Source of the DNA: Flavobacteriaceae bacterium UBA4166
GTDB lineage: Bacteria > Bacteroidota > Bacteroidia > Flavobacteriales > Flavobacteriaceae
Assembly: GCA_002379985.1 (NCBI GenBank)
Contig: DFVG01000008.1
Location: 1-64,000 of the forward strand
Length of the DNA stretch: 64,000 bases
Direction: 5' to 3'
The notes below the pieces were generated by a model, which made no database searches, was not told the DNA's origin, and was given only the letters and a program-made list of their open reading frames with translations. Positions 61,989 to 64,000 of the stretch are shown in pieces; within the stretch, counting starts at the first letter, position 1, and each line of letters starts with the position of its first letter. Both the position numbers and the translations under genes were made by a program.

Positions 61989-63520
61989 AAACACTACGAC
62001 TTATTTTAGGCGATCAATTGAATTATAAGCACTCTTGGTTTAAGGACACTGAGGAGGACGTTCTGTATTATATGGCAGAAATGCGACAGGAAACGGACTA
62101 TGTGGCGCATCACATCCAAAAGGTAGTAGGATTTTTTGCCGCCATGCGGAATTTTTCGGAATGGCTCTCGGAACGTGGACACGAAGTTATTTATCATACC
62201 TTAGATACTGATGAAAATCAGCAAGCGCTTCCGAAGAACCTGAAGGCCTTGATCGCCTCGACTGACATTGAAAAATTTGAATACTTGCTTCCGGATGAAT
62301 ACCGATTGGACCTTCAGTTACAAGAATTCTGTGACACTCTAGAGATTCCTACTGAAGCATTTGACACCGAACATTTTCTGACGACAAGAGAAGAGTTATC
62401 CGCTTTCTTTTCCGACAAGAAAACCTACACCATGGAATATTTCTACCGCTATATGCGGAAGAAACAAGATATTTTAATGGTTAATGACAAAGACCCCGTA
62501 GGAGGCAAATGGAATTACGATAAAAGCAATCGAAAAAAGTGGAAAGGTACTCCTGAAATTCCGCATGATAAAGGCTTTCGTAAAGACGTAACTAAACTCC
62601 TTGCTTTGATCGAATCTCACGAGATCAAAACCATAGGAACCATTGATCCGGAACAATTTCGTTGGCCTACTTCCCGAAGCGATAGCTTGCAAGTGCTTCG
62701 TTATTTTACAAAAGAACTCTTACCGCATTTTGGTGATTATCAAGATGCAATGGACCCTGACGAACCCTTTTTATTTCACAGTAAATTATCATTTGCACTT
62801 AATACTAAAATGATCAGTCCGAAAGAAGTCATCAATGCTGTTATTGACGCTTGGGAGGAAGATAAAGAGCGTATCGATATCTCTCAGGTGGAAGGGTACA
62901 TTCGGCAAATCCTTGGTTGGCGGGAGTTCATGCGCGGCATGTATTGGTTAGAGATGCCCGGTTTCAGACGTTCTAATAAACTAGACAATCAAAACAACCT
63001 TCCTGAATTCTATTGGACGGGTAACACGAAAATGAACTGTCTCCATCACGCCATCAAGCAAAGCTTGGATCATGCATATGCGCATCACATTCAACGTTTA
63101 ATGATCACCGGAAATTTTGCCTTGCTCATGCAAGTTCATCCCAACGAAGTTGACGATTGGTATTTAGGGATCTATATAGACGCGATTGAATGGGTGGAAA
63201 TTACCAATACCCGAGGGATGAGTCAGTTTGCCGATGGCGGAAAGATCGCTACAAAGCCCTACGTTTCCAGCGGAAGCTACATCAATAAAATGAGCAATTA
63301 TTGTGGTGACTGCCAATATAAAGTATCTAAGAAGACCGGGGACGATGCTTGTCCGTTTAACAGCTTATATTGGAACTTTCTCGATGAAAAACGAGATCAT
63401 TTTAAGGATAATCAACGTATGGGGATGATGATGAACCTTTTGGAAAAGATGAATAAGGAAACGCTATCAGCACATAAAAAGCGTGCGCAACACATTATAA
63501 AAAACCCTGATGAATACTAA
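61985..63520 (+). CDS. Iron-sulfur (6-4) photolyase/cryptochrome (FeS-BCP, PhrB-like)
   Basis: 511 residues from the ATG at 61985 (MKTLRLILGDQLNYKHSWF). Four cysteines at residues 352, 440, 443 and 456 (NCLHHAIKQ; YCGDCQYKV; DACPFNSLY) match the 4Fe-4S ligands of Agrobacterium PhrB (350, 438, 441, 454). FAD-domain features are FHSKLSFALNTKMISPKEV, VEGYIRQILGWREFMRGMYW and HAYAHHIQRLMITGNFALLM. The family repairs (6-4) photoproducts using FAD and a lumazine antenna. It overlaps CRY-DASH by 4 bases and the next gene by 11. Confidence 0.94.
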   Translation: MKTLRLILGDQLNYKHSWFKDTEEDVLYYMAEMRQETDYVAHHIQKVVGFFAAMRNFSEWLSERGHEVIYHTLDTDENQQALPKNLKALIASTDIEKFEYLLPDEYRLDLQLQEFCDTLEIPTEAFDTEHFLTTREELSAFFSDKKTYTMEYFYRYMRKKQDILMVNDKDPVGGKWNYDKSNRKKWKGTPEIPHDKGFRKDVTKLLALIESHEIKTIGTIDPEQFRWPTSRSDSLQVLRYFTKELLPHFGDYQDAMDPDEPFLFHSKLSFALNTKMISPKEVINAVIDAWEEDKERIDISQVEGYIRQILGWREFMRGMYWLEMPGFRRSNKLDNQNNLPEFYWTGNTKMNCLHHAIKQSLDHAYAHHIQRLMITGNFALLMQVHPNEVDDWYLGIYIDAIEWVEITNTRGMSQFADGGKIATKPYVSSGSYINKMSNYCGDCQYKVSKKTGDDACPFNSLYWNFLDEKRDHFKDNQRMGMMMNLLEKMNKETLSAHKKRAQHIIKNPDEY

Positions 63521-63800
63521 AGAGTTTACAGAAAGAGAACGAGATAGAATTATTGAAATGGCTTGGGAAGACCGCACTCCTTTTGAGGCGATCACTTTTC
63601 AATTTGACCTCACCGAAGAAGAGGTCATCACATTTATGCGGCGGAATATGAAAGCGTCCAGTTTTAGAATGTGGCGAAAACGAGTGCAAGGTCGTTCGAC
63701 CAAACATGCCAAATTACGTACCTTTGATAACGGAGAAGGTAGGTTTAAGTGTTCGCGCCAACGCGCGATTACACATAATAAGATTTCCAAACGATCATGA
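63510..63800 (+). CDS. TIGR03643/DUF2805 family small protein
   Basis: A 96-residue basic protein. The helical region TERERDRIIEMAWEDRTPFE to EEVITFMRRNMKASSFRMWR resembles a helix-turn-helix, and KRVQGRSTKHAKLR follows. This matches the TIGR03643 family, which has no known function but frequently lies beside photolyase genes. It overlaps the photolyase gene by 11 bases and the next gene by 4, so it is translated from the same messenger. DNA binding is plausible but unproven. Confidence 0.85.
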   Translation: MNTKEFTERERDRIIEMAWEDRTPFEAITFQFDLTEEEVITFMRRNMKASSFRMWRKRVQGRSTKHAKLRTFDNGEGRFKCSRQRAITHNKISKRS

Positions 63801-64000
63801 GTAAAGAGAAAAAACCCGATCAAGTAGTCTATGACGAACAGCAACAACGTTATGATGCTGCCCTCAAGGCGTATGGAACGAATCTAGGTGCGCCGGCAAT
63901 TACCACCCACGACACAACACATTGGAAAAATAGAAACATTGAGAAGGTAAATAAGGAATTGTCAACGCGCTATCAAGAACTGAAAAAACAGTTTGACACC
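63797..64000 (+). CDS. Probable DUF2452 protein, N-terminal fragment (cut by window edge)
   Basis: The first 68 residues are present: MSKEKKPDQVVYDEQQQRYD, then AALKAYGTNLGAPAITTHD and an amphipathic helix with VNKELSTRYQELKKQF. The pattern (VVYDE..., YGTNLGAPAI) recalls DUF2452 proteins found with photolyases in flavobacteria; this is from memory. It overlaps the TIGR03643 gene by 4 bases (ATGA) and continues beyond the right edge. Confidence 0.6.
   Translation, partial: MSKEKKPDQVVYDEQQQRYDAALKAYGTNLGAPAITTHDTTHWKNRNIEKVNKELSTRYQELKKQFDT

Overview
The window looks like chromosome from a marine member of the Flavobacteriaceae (phylum Bacteroidota). The evidence is a SusC/SusD pair, type IX secretion (T9SS) machinery (porV, porU, gldJ) with three T9SS cargo proteins, Bacteroidota-type promoters (TTG, a 17-23 base spacer, then TAnnTTTG), weak ribosome binding sites, and many uncharacterised families typical of the group. 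It is mostly a core chromosomal region with tightly packed genes. I found no tRNA, rRNA, CRISPR array, prophage or insertion sequence, and no gene-free stretch over 300 bases.

Layout. 1-1060: the str operon (rpsL-rpsG-fusA, minus strand) with a clear promoter, divergent from a BamA-like Omp85 gene. 2974-12209: SusC, SusD, a SusE-position lipoprotein and a strong terminator, then a secreted arylsulfotransferase-fold protein, a DUF6503-like lipoprotein and rlmB. 12206-14348: a rhomboid protease and rarA. 14342-23185 (minus): an envelope cluster (giant VCBS/ASPIC lipoprotein, an exported acidic protein, a DUF5723-like outer membrane protein, a small lipoprotein), then a YjjG-like phosphatase, a degenerate polysaccharide-deacetylase-like protein and radC. 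23251-29000: a DUF1569 protein, a PaiB-like protein, mpl, a TPR protein, a DUF4136 lipoprotein, obgE and adk. 29135-33560: purK-purE, a T9SS cargo protein and an M3 peptidase. 33614-35217: an ECF sigma factor with a very small zinc-motif partner and a UbiA-like membrane protein. 35357-44983: gcvP, a KAS III-like synthase, a methyltransferase, an FG-GAP T9SS cargo, a family 2 glycosyltransferase, alkaline phosphatase and mlaEF. 44980-51551 (minus): a SDR-SprT-manC-DUF389 operon and pdhA-pdhC. 51699-60501: cdd-porV-porU (minus) divergent from gldJ, followed by murF. 60559-64000: an overlapping photolyase cluster (DUF2256 protein, CRY-DASH, iron-sulfur photolyase, TIGR03643 protein, probable DUF2452 protein).

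How the parts connect. PorV and PorU form the surface attachment complex that processes T9SS cargo, and GldJ belongs to the trans-envelope motor/ring apparatus. The cargo proteins at 9080, 30796 and 39869 carry the C-terminal sorting domain this machinery recognises. Five convergent gene pairs overlap at their 3' ends, which leaves no room for terminators between them.

The best candidate for a poorly described system is the photolyase cluster at the right edge. Its five frames overlap successively by 34, 4, 11 and 4 bases, and two or three of them encode small proteins of unknown function. Second-tier leads are the minimal anti-sigma-like protein at 34169, the apparently inactive deacetylase-like protein at 21197, the SusCD/arylsulfotransferase locus, the uncharacterised envelope cluster at 14342-20463, and a REP-like structured repeat at 25693.
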